From the NCBI GenBank assembly GCA_963649395.1, contig CAVJHW010000019.1:1-27200 (forward strand): a stretch of 27,200 nucleotides of DNA, given 5' to 3'. The position numbers and the translations under genes were made by a program. Of the stretch, positions 1-6,900 are shown piece after piece. The stretch's first letter is position 1; each line of letters opens with the position of its first letter. Source of the stretch: Scatomonas sp963649395. Lineage in GTDB: Bacteria; Bacillota; Clostridia; Lachnospirales; Lachnospiraceae. The notes under the pieces were generated by a model. It ran no database searches, was not told the origin of the DNA, and saw only the letters and a program-made list of their open reading frames with translations.

Positions 1-2
1 TG

Positions 3-131
3 GCAACCAGCCACGACCCGGTAGAATCCATTGCAGAACAATGCGGATTCGATAGCCCTTCCAATTTTATCCGCACCTTCAAACAAAAAGCTGGCATGAC
101 GCCCACTGCATTTCGCAAAATTCCATTCTAA
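3..131 (+). CDS. AraC/XylS-family regulator, C-terminal fragment (cut by window edge)
   Basis: Only the last 42 residues are inside the window, read in frame from position 3 to a TAA at 129-131. They match the second helix-turn-helix of AraC-family DNA-binding domains: a helix resembling VESIAEQCGFDSPSNFIRTF, followed by the characteristic K-x-x-G-M-T-P-x-x-F/Y-R motif (KAGMTPTAFRK) just before the stop. The protein therefore ends in the canonical way and is not truncated at its 3' end. What it senses cannot be told because the N-terminal domain lies outside the window. The next gene has its own promoter, so the two are probably separate transcription units. The family assignment is firm; the regulated genes are unknown. 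Confidence 0.9.
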   Translation, partial: ATSHDPVESIAEQCGFDSPSNFIRTFKQKAGMTPTAFRKIPF

Positions 132-167
132 AAAGGGGGTATAAATAGGAGCCTTCCCTTTAGGGTA

Positions 168-210
168 TTGTCAATACCATGCAAAACTTTTATTTGCATG
201 GTATTGACAA
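168..210. promoter_or_regulatory. Perfect 18-bp inverted repeat, probable antitoxin-gene operator
   Basis: Arms at 168-185 and 193-210 are exact reverse complements (TTGTCAATACCATGCAAA on the left), separated by 7 bp. The right arm contains the -35 hexamer TTGACA (204-209) of the promoter for the antitoxin gene. A protein bound here would block RNA polymerase. RelB/DinJ-type antitoxins are known to repress their own operons by binding palindromes at the promoter, so autoregulation is the simplest reading. Binding by the upstream AraC-type regulator is an alternative, but perfect dyads are less usual for that family. Confidence 0.75.
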
Positions 211-232
211 CGTTTGCTTTCCCACTTATAAT
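204..232 (+). promoter_or_regulatory. Consensus sigma-A promoter of the antitoxin gene
   Basis: TTGACA at 204-209 and TATAAT at 227-232 are separated by exactly 17 bp; both hexamers match consensus. Transcription would start near 239-240, about 23 bases upstream of the antitoxin start codon at 263. Since no other promoter is visible before the EFR1 ferredoxin gene at 583, this promoter probably now drives that gene too. Confidence 0.85.
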
Positions 233-262
233 AACAGTACCAAAACGAAAGGAGTGATTGAA

Positions 263-544
263 ATGGCTACAACCAATATCAATGTCCGTATCGATACCGA
301 TCTAAAGCGGTCTGCTGAAGCCTTGTTCAATGATCTCGGTCTGAATATGTCTTCTGCAATTACCATGTTCCTTAAAAGCGCTGTAAGTCATGACGGCATA
401 CCGTTCGAGGTAAAGCGTAAGACTCCGAATGCTGAAACCATTGCTGCTCTTGCCGAGTACGATGCTATGAAGAAGAACCCCGGCAACTACAAGCGGTATG
501 GCTCTTTTGATGACGTAATGGATGAGGTCCTTGGGGATGCTTGA
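263..544 (+). CDS. RelB/DinJ-family type II antitoxin (toxin partner truncated)
   Basis: A 93-residue protein beginning MATTNINVRID, with the ribbon-helix-helix pattern of RelB/DinJ antitoxins: an N-terminal beta strand (INVRIDTDLK), then two helices with the typical LGLNMSSAITMFLK segment, followed by a toxin-wrapping C-terminal tail. The start at 263 was chosen over an upstream in-frame ATG at 179 because AAAGGAG (248-254) precedes it at suitable spacing and because 179 lies upstream of the promoter. In intact systems this protein neutralises a YafQ/RelE ribosome-dependent mRNA interferase and represses the operon. Here the next reading frame begins at 537, overlapping the antitoxin stop (ATGCTTGA), exactly as in dinJ-yafQ operons, but it is cut after about 15 recognisable residues. 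The antitoxin itself looks complete, so it may still act as a DNA-binding repressor. Confidence 0.9.
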   Translation: MATTNINVRIDTDLKRSAEALFNDLGLNMSSAITMFLKSAVSHDGIPFEVKRKTPNAETIAALAEYDAMKKNPGNYKRYGSFDDVMDEVLGDA

Positions 545-647
545 AATTGTAATATCCAACCAATTCAAAAAGGACTTAAAGTATGAAGATAGGCAGAATA
601 TATGCGGCATTTTTCAGCCCCACCGGGGGAACGCAGGGGATCGTTGA
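537..647 (+). pseudogene. 5' stump of a YafQ/RelE-type toxin gene
   Basis: The frame opens with ATG at 537, overlapping the antitoxin stop codon, and reads MLEIVISNQFKKDLK. This is the usual first beta strand and first helix start of YafQ/RelE-family toxins. After about position 581 the frame continues only as an out-of-frame reading of the ferredoxin gene and stops at TGA 645-647, giving 36 residues in all. The conserved core and catalytic residues of a toxin of about 90 residues are absent, so this is a non-functional remnant. The junction coincides with the start codon of the next gene (583) and with a shift from AT-richer to GC-richer sequence, which suggests a deletion or recombination joined two unrelated loci here. 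Confidence 0.75.
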
Positions 648-1419
648 GACCTTGACAGAGGCCATCCGGCGCCAGCTGGATGTGGAGGTCATTTACCTGA
701 ATCTGACCCCACCTGCAGCCAGAAGTCAGATCTATTCCTTTCAGGAGGAGGATCTTCTGATCCTGGGAGTGCCGGTCTATGCGGGAAGGGTCCCCAACAA
801 GATTTTGCCGGACTTAGAGAAGTGTATCGAGGGAAGCGGCAGGACGCCGGTGATTCCTGTCACAGTCTACGGGAATCGGGACCACGGGGAGGCTTTGCGG
901 GAGCTCTGCTTGCTGGCCGAGGCCAAGGGCTGCCTATCCGTGGGGGCAGCAGCCCTTGTGGCTCGCCATGCCTTCTCCCAGATCCTGGCCCAGGGACGGC
1001 CGGATGCAGCGGATCTGGCAAGGATAGAGGAATTTGGCGAAACCATGGCCATTACCCTCGCAAAGGCAAAAGAACCGATGAGAATCCCCCTGGACAGGGA
1101 AAATCCCATCGGTCCTTATTATACTCCCTTGAAAATGGATGGCAGCCCTGCCCGTTTCCTGAAGGCAAAACCCCTGACTCGAGAAGAAGTTTGCAATCAA
1201 TGTGGACTCTGCGCCGATGCCTGCCCCATGGGAAGCATCAGCCGGGAGGATTGCAAGGAAGTGCCAGGAGTCTGTATCAAATGTCAGGCCTGCGTCAGAA
1301 AATGCCCAACCCAGGCCAAATATTTCGCAGATCCCGATTTCCTGTCCCATGTAGCAATGCTGGAAAGCAACTACGGGAAACCCCGGGAGGGCACATTCTA
1401 TCATCCTGTCAGGCAATAA
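583..1419 (+). CDS. EFR1-family ferrodoxin (flavodoxin-like domain plus two [4Fe-4S] clusters)
   Basis: A 278-residue protein with an N-terminal flavodoxin-like domain (about 1-165), including the FMN phosphate-binding loop FFSPTGGTQ near residues 10-18. The C-terminal bacterial ferredoxin domain carries two CxxCxxCxxxCP clusters: Cys204/207/210/214 and Cys231/234/237/241. This layout is that of the EFR1 family, cytoplasmic electron carriers common in anaerobic clostridia; their physiological partners are mostly unknown. The start is supported by the family's usual opening (M-K-I-x-x-I-Y-x-x-x-F-S-P-T-G). The best upstream ribosome-binding-like sequence, AAAAAGGAC, lies in the remnant of the toxin gene, so both translation signal and promoter appear borrowed from the toxin-antitoxin locus. 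The gene converges on the transporter gene that ends at 1455. Confidence 0.9.
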   Translation: MKIGRIYAAFFSPTGGTQGIVETLTEAIRRQLDVEVIYLNLTPPAARSQIYSFQEEDLLILGVPVYAGRVPNKILPDLEKCIEGSGRTPVIPVTVYGNRDHGEALRELCLLAEAKGCLSVGAAALVARHAFSQILAQGRPDAADLARIEEFGETMAITLAKAKEPMRIPLDRENPIGPYYTPLKMDGSPARFLKAKPLTREEVCNQCGLCADACPMGSISREDCKEVPGVCIKCQACVRKCPTQAKYFADPDFLSHVAMLESNYGKPREGTFYHPVRQ

Positions 1420-1421
1420 TC

Positions 1422-1459
1422 TCTAGGAGCCGCCGGGTTCATGCCCGGACTGACCTAGA
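1422..1459. terminator. Hairpin between convergent genes (possible two-way terminator)
   Basis: The 35-bp space between the two stop codons holds an interrupted inverted repeat: TCTAGG (1422-1427) pairs with CCTAGA (1454-1459), and inside it CCGGG (1433-1437) pairs with CCCGG (1444-1448) around a 6-base loop. There is no clear U-tract on either strand, so efficient intrinsic termination is uncertain. The right arm overlaps the last codons of the transporter gene. Confidence 0.4.
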
Positions 1460-2792
1460 AGGCAACCCTCAGGAAAAGAGCCACGCAGCACAGGATCACC
1501 GCCAGGGGCACATAGATATAGCGTCCTACGCTATACCAGAGCTTGCCCCTGGTTCTTTTGCTGCCGGTATTGACGGCTTCCAGCAGCTGGTCCTTCTTCA
1601 TCACATAGAACCAGGAGATGGCTCCCAGGGTGGCACCGATGGGTATGATATAGATAGAGATCAGATCCATCCAGCTGCCCCAGCGAGAGATGGGCTCCAT
1701 GCCCAGACCAAAGCCCAGACAGAGGATGCAGAGAATCAGCAGGACTGCCGTCCGGTTGAGTCTGGGGAACTTGTTCAGAAGAGACTCAGCCACAGCCTCA
1801 AACATATTCTGCAGGGAGCTGACCCCTGCAAAGATCATGGCTACATAGAGGATTACGGCGAAGACCTGCCCCATAGGAATGTCCTGCAAAATGGTAGGCA
1901 GGGTCACGAAGAGGAGGCTGGGACCGGATCCCACGTCCATGCCGTAGGAAAAGCAGGCCGGAATGATCACCAGGGCGGCCACCAGGGCGGCAATGGTATC
2001 AAATACTGCCGTATGCTGGGCAACCCCCACCACATCTTCCTCCCTGGACAGGTAGGCCCCGTAGACAATCATGCCGCTGCCGGTCACAGACAGGGAGAAG
2101 AAGGCCTGCCCCATAGCCCAGATCCAGATCATGGGATCCGCCAAAGCCTCCCAACGTGGGGTAAACATAAAGGCATATCCCTCTGCCACTCCCGGCAGCA
2201 GAGCTACCCGGACCGCCAGAATAATAAAAATCAGGAAGAAAAGGGGCATCATCACCTTGTTGGTCTTCTCGATGCTATGAGCTCCCAGGAAAAGGGTCAG
2301 CAGAGTTCCCACTACCACAATAATATGGTAGGGAACCACCGAATAGGGGGTGGAGGAAAAGGACGCAAACCAGACTGCCGTATCCGTATTCATCAAGGTT
2401 CCTACCAGAGAATCTCCCAGAGCCTTAAGAATATAAGTTACAATAATAGAATAACCGATGGCAATACACAGAGATCCCACCAGGGGCAGCCAGCCCAGCA
2501 GACCTCCCGCCTTTTCCATCTTCTTCCCTCTGGTCGCCCAGGCATTTTTGTAGGCTCCCAAGGTTCCTGTGGAGGCACGCCGACCCATGGCGAATTCTGC
2601 CGGAAGGCCCACATAGCTGAAGATAAAGACAAAGAGCAGATAAATCAGCAGAAATGCTCCCCCTCCGTTACTGCCCAGCTGATTGGGAAAGCCCCATACA
2701 TTGGCCATCCCCACCGCTGAACCTACGGAAGCCAGGATAAAACCCCAGCGGCTTCCGAAACTCTTTGTATTCTTGCTTTTGTTTCCCTTCAT
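1455..2792 (-). CDS. Sodium-dependent transporter, NSS (neurotransmitter:sodium symporter) family
   Basis: A 445-residue integral membrane protein with about 12 hydrophobic segments, a usual length for bacterial NSS proteins. Transmembrane segment 1 carries the family signature GSAVGMANVWGFP (residues 24-36) followed by GSNGGGAF, and segment 6 has the unwound-helix region AFFSLSVTGSGMIVYGAY. Family members import amino acids or related small molecules with sodium. The position that holds the extracellular-gate arginine in LeuT (Arg30, in FLRFP) is glycine here (Gly34 in VWGFP), so substrate gating may differ. The start at 2792 was preferred because it places the signature at the usual distance from the N-terminus; GGAAGG lies about 14 bases upstream, and a longer frame from 2882 overlaps the upstream gene. 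The gene follows the esterase by 50 bp on the same strand and is probably cotranscribed. The substrate cannot be named. Confidence 0.9.
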   Translation of the reverse strand: MKGNKSKNTKSFGSRWGFILASVGSAVGMANVWGFPNQLGSNGGGAFLLIYLLFVFIFSYVGLPAEFAMGRRASTGTLGAYKNAWATRGKKMEKAGGLLGWLPLVGSLCIAIGYSIIVTYILKALGDSLVGTLMNTDTAVWFASFSSTPYSVVPYHIIVVVGTLLTLFLGAHSIEKTNKVMMPLFFLIFIILAVRVALLPGVAEGYAFMFTPRWEALADPMIWIWAMGQAFFSLSVTGSGMIVYGAYLSREEDVVGVAQHTAVFDTIAALVAALVIIPACFSYGMDVGSGPSLLFVTLPTILQDIPMGQVFAVILYVAMIFAGVSSLQNMFEAVAESLLNKFPRLNRTAVLLILCILCLGFGLGMEPISRWGSWMDLISIYIIPIGATLGAISWFYVMKKDQLLEAVNTGSKRTRGKLWYSVGRYIYVPLAVILCCVALFLRVAF

Positions 2793-2842
2793 TCCTGTCG
2801 ATTTCCCTTCCAGCCTTACTTGATTTTGGTTACACGGATTGT

Positions 2843-3706
2843 TTACCTGCGGCGGAGCCATCGGATGGCTGCATCCATCCAACCGGTATTATCCGGAACG
2901 ATCTGATCTGCTGTATTTTCTGTAGTGACATCACACAAGGACAGCCCGTGAATTCCTTTTTCATAGAGATGAAGTTCCAGAGGTACATGATGCCTCTGCA
3001 GGGCAGCCGCAAACAGCAGGGTGTTCTCCACCGGAACCAGCTCGTCCTCCTGGGTGGTCCAGAGAAAGGTCGGCACCGTATCTTCCGTCACCCGATTCTG
3101 CAAGGACAGCTTCTCTGCCAGCTCCTCACAATTCTGATCCCCTAAGAGCATCTGTCTGGATTCTTCATGGGCAAATAAAGTCATGGAGATGACCGGATAA
3201 GACAGGATCATGCCGTTGGGACGCCACGGTGCCTCCTTCCCTCCTGCCTGGGGACTTCCTGCCGAAATTCTTCCCTCCATAGCATTTCCTATCACAGGAT
3301 CCCTCCAAAGGGTTCCCAGGGAAGCACAAAGATGACCTCCCGCGGAGAATCCGCAGATCATGATTTGCTGAGGATCGATATTCCATTCCTGTGCATGGTC
3401 TCTCACCAAGGCCACTGCCTCCGCCAGCTCCAGGAGAGAAGCCGGAAATTGATTAGGAGCCACCGAATAGCGAAGGACAAAGGCATGCATCCCGGCCGCC
3501 AGGAACCGCATGGCCACCGGATCCGCCTCCCGATCAGAGGTAAATACATAGGAACCTCCCGGACATACAATCACCGCTCTTCGGCAATCGGAATCCTTCA
3601 AGTCCGGACTTTGATCCAGGAGGTAACCATATAGGGTCGGCTGATATGGATCCTTCTTAGCACCAGCTGGATAATTGGGTATGATTTTCTCTACTATGTA
3701 GCGCAT
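2843..3706 (-). CDS. Alpha/beta-hydrolase esterase (acetyl-esterase / BD-FAE-like)
   Basis: A 287-residue protein with an alpha/beta-hydrolase fold. It shows an oxyanion-hole motif CPGGSY (residues 48-53), the nucleophile elbow GFSAGGH with Ser121, a probable acid Asp221 in TQEDELVP, and His253 in KGIHGLSL. This spacing and the GxSAGG motif fit the small carbohydrate acetyl- or feruloyl-esterase group often linked to plant polysaccharide use. No signal peptide is evident, so it would act in the cytoplasm on imported oligosaccharides or small esters. The start at 3706 follows a strong AAAGGAGA site; an upstream in-frame ATG at 3793 lies about 10 bases from the predicted -35 side of transcription and lacks such a site. 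It leads a two-gene operon with the sodium symporter. The fold is certain; the substrate is inferred only from the rhamnoside-degrading cluster elsewhere in the window. Confidence 0.85.
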   Translation of the reverse strand: MRYIVEKIIPNYPAGAKKDPYQPTLYGYLLDQSPDLKDSDCRRAVIVCPGGSYVFTSDREADPVAMRFLAAGMHAFVLRYSVAPNQFPASLLELAEAVALVRDHAQEWNIDPQQIMICGFSAGGHLCASLGTLWRDPVIGNAMEGRISAGSPQAGGKEAPWRPNGMILSYPVISMTLFAHEESRQMLLGDQNCEELAEKLSLQNRVTEDTVPTFLWTTQEDELVPVENTLLFAAALQRHHVPLELHLYEKGIHGLSLCDVTTENTADQIVPDNTGWMDAAIRWLRRR

Positions 3707-3791
3707 TTTTTGTCTCCTTTCGCAAGTCAATATAGAAAGTGCAAATCCCAAGGTTATTTTATCCAAAAACTCATCGCAAAAAAGCTTTTTC

Positions 3792-3820
3792 ATTATAACA
3801 TTTTAAGGGCTGCCGGGCAA
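3792..3820 (-). promoter_or_regulatory. Probable promoter of the esterase-symporter operon
   Basis: On the minus strand, TTGCCC (3815-3820) and a perfect TATAAT (3792-3797) are separated by 17 bp. Transcription would begin near 3785, giving a leader of about 80 bases before the esterase start at 3706. No operator was recognised. Confidence 0.7.
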
Positions 3821-3894
3821 GAAGCAGATTCATTTTTTCGCCGAAGTACACCTTTTCATGTGCTATACTCAGAATAGTCCATAAACCCAACTTT

Positions 3895-3919
3895 GGTTCG
3901 GGTGTAAAACACCCGAACC
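3895..3919. terminator. Second hairpin downstream of the giant surface-protein gene
   Basis: GGTTCGGGTG (3895-3904) and CACCCGAACC (3910-3919) are perfect 10-bp complements around a 5-base loop. The hairpin sits between the terminator-like stem at 3931-3966 and the promoter of the next minus-strand operon, so it may act as a backup terminator. It has no strong U-tract. The arm sequence closely resembles a sequence near 12025-12038. Confidence 0.45.
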
Positions 3920-3930
3920 AATATTTACAA

Positions 3931-3966
3931 GGCTCCTCCCACCGCCCTAAGGCGGTGGGAGGAGCC
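3931..3966 (-). terminator. Perfect 16-bp hairpin terminator of the surface-protein operon
   Basis: GGCTCCTCCCACCGCC (3931-3946) pairs perfectly with 3951-3966 around a 4-base loop, 22 bp after the stop codon of the 2007-residue protein gene on the minus strand. The stem is very GC-rich; on the minus strand it is followed by TTGTAAATATT, a weak U-rich tail. Termination is likely but the tail is not ideal. Confidence 0.7.
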
Positions 3967-3987
3967 TTCAACAACGGAAAGGATTTT

Positions 3988-6900
3988 TTATGCACCAAGC
4001 AGGAAGCCGATGATAGCGGCGGCGTCAAGGGTAGTTACCGTCTTGTCGCCGTTGACGTCTGCCTCCAGGAATTTCTGCATGGAAACTTGGTCAAAGCTCT
4101 CATATAGGGCATTGTACATGTTGTAGGTGAGCTGTGCGTCGTTGATGTCCACAAGACCTGTCTTGTTTACATCGCCGTCATAGGCTAGGCTTACCTTGTC
4201 TGCGGAGGCCTCGGCTACCTTGGAGGTCGCCTCTGCCTTCAGCTCGGTCTGTGTCTGCGCGGAAACCACCAGATAGCAATATGCATCGTACTTATCGGAC
4301 CAGAACATGGCATTTCCGTCATAAGAGAGTATCTTGCCCTCGGATACGGTTCCGGCCGCAGTTACCAGCCACATGGTCTTGCTGTTCAGCTTGATGTACT
4401 CATATACCTCTACCTTTACATCGCTCTTGGGGGTCTTCTCCACCCTTACAGTGATGCTTTCCCCCGTGAGCTTGGAACCGGAAATGGTATACTTTCCGCT
4501 GGCGTCCGCTGTCAGCTCTTTGCTGTCTAATGTTACGGTGTAATTGTAGCCTGCGTCTGCCTTGAGCTCGAAGGTGAAGTCTACTTCATTGTCTGCCGTC
4601 TGGGTCGTGCCGCCCTTGACATCTCCGGAACCGGAGCCTTCGAAGTTGATCTCGGTTGTCGTGACGGGCTTTGCTTCCTTGTTGACGGTTATCACGATGG
4701 TTCCCGTTACGTCTGCGCCTGCTATGGTGTAGGTGCTGCCGTCCTCGCTGAGGGTGGGAGTGTAAGCCTCTCCATCTACTGTTACAGCCACATCGTAGGT
4801 ATACTTATCGTCCTTTGTCAGCTGGAAGCTGTAGTCAGTCAGATAGGTAGCGGAAGTTGCCGCAGCAACGTCCTCCTGGCCTGCCCCCTCTACTGTGACA
4901 GTATAGGTCTTGGGGGCCTTTGTGTCGGTGATCACAAGGTTACCTGTGACATTCTTGATGGTGTAGCTGCCATCGCCCTTATCTACCACCTCTGCATCCT
5001 CACCGCCCATCTTGGCGACGATGTCATAATCATAATGTGTGTCCTTGGCCACGAAGGTATAATCTGCGCCAGGATCCACAGTGCTGTCCCCTGTGAAGTC
5101 CTCGGAGAGGGATACCGGATAGCCGGTTACAGTTATGGTGGTCCCTGCCTCTGAGAGTGCGGCCTCGGGCGCATCCTGGGCATTTGCATTCTCCGCCTTG
5201 TCTATGTTGGCCTTGGTTACGGTCACATTAGCCGCGCCGACTGCCTTGCCTGTGAAGGTCAAGACAAGGTTGTCTGTTCCACAGGTCTTGTCTACACCGT
5301 AGCCGACTATTGTAAGAATGCCATTTTCATCCTTTACGGAGGCGTCTGTGTTGATGCCGGTGTAGGTGAGCTTCTCTGCGTCATAGCTTACGGTGAAGGC
5401 ATAGGAGTTGTAGGTCGTCTCCTCCTTGTTGCTTACCTGGATAGAGGCTGTCACCGTCTCGCCTATGACAGCGCTGGTGCCGTCGGTTACAAATACGATA
5501 TAGCCGTCCTTCTCCACTTCTTCCCTCAATTCGGCAAGACGGGTCACGAGAGCCTGTATCTTCTCCTCTTCCGAGTGGGTCAGGTATTCCTTTTGCTCTG
5601 CGGTCAGGGCATCATAGACTGCCTTGGCCTGCTCGATGGCCTCCTGATTGTCCAGGGTGATGCGCTTGGCATTCGGAAGGGCTGCCAGCTGCGCCTTGAA
5701 AGCGTCGATTTGCTCAAAGCTCTCAATTTCGGCTTTCAGCTGTTCCAGCTTTGCTTCATTCGTAACATTGGCCTTTGCCATTTCACTCAAGGCATCATAG
5801 GCCGCCTCGGCAGCATCTATGCTGCTCCTGGTCGTCGTATAATTCTCATAGCGAATGGTATCCGGCAAAAGGTCAATCAGGCTGACCACATAGGCGGAGC
5901 CATCATCGGCATTTACCACGTGAAGGGCGTACCAGGTTCCGTCATTTTCCTGCGTATTGCCCTCTTGATTGTTCATGCTCGGCCAGGCACGCACACCGCA
6001 GCCCACATAGATGGTGTCGCCGGTGGTGACAGGGATGTACTGGGTCCGCTTGTAGAAGCTGCCGCCCTCGGTGTTGCTCGTAACCTTCTCATTCAGGAAA
6101 ATCTTTGTGAGGAAGTTCTTGTTGGTGGCGGTGGGCGTGAGCTTCACGTTGGCGCTGTTGCCGGAGATGAGCAGGGTGTAATCATAGCTGCCGCCCGACT
6201 CGCCGGGGGTGAACTCTGACAGCAGGGTGCCGCCCTCTACCGCAAGGCTGTTCAGCGTGGTATAGGAGTTATACCATGTACCGCCGAGGTCCTCACCGTA
6301 GCCGGTTGTGGTATACATGATGCGGATATAGTCACCGTCGCCCAGCTTACCATTTTCCACAGTGAAGGCATTAAAGCCCTCATTGGTGAACCAGTCATTG
6401 AGGGTCCCCATCCAACCGGACTCGTTGCCGCCGTCAAAGGCATCCAGCGAATGGCCATCCACCGTGATCCCGGCCAGATAGGTCAGACCGAAGTCGTTGC
6501 CGGTGCCGGACCAGGTGGCAGACGGGAACTGGTCCACCAGCGCACGCAGCGCAACGGTCATCATAGAGTCGTTTGCGCCCAGCGGATAGGATTCCTGATA
6601 GAGGAAGGGGTTCCGCAGGTCGTAGAAGTAGCCGTCGTCATAGGTCGTATTCTCAAAGCTGACCGTGACGGTGCCGACCTGTGGGCCTGCGTCAAAGGTG
6701 TCGTCGCTCCCCCAGCCCTCAATGGGGGCGCCAATCGTGCTGGTTCCTGCGGCGGTTTTCATGGCCTGAAGGGCGGTGGTCCGGGCTTCCGTAACAGCCG
6801 CAACCGTCTTGGCCGTGTTCACAGCATCCACGCCGGTCTGATAGGCGGCGGTAATAGCCGCATAATTGTCAGATTCGGAATCATATTGCTGATAGGCGGC

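Noticed and set aside
822..2720. A 632-codon plus-strand frame covering the ferredoxin and symporter genes
   Set aside because: It is the antisense or shifted reading of two well-supported genes, with low-complexity composition and no recognisable domain.
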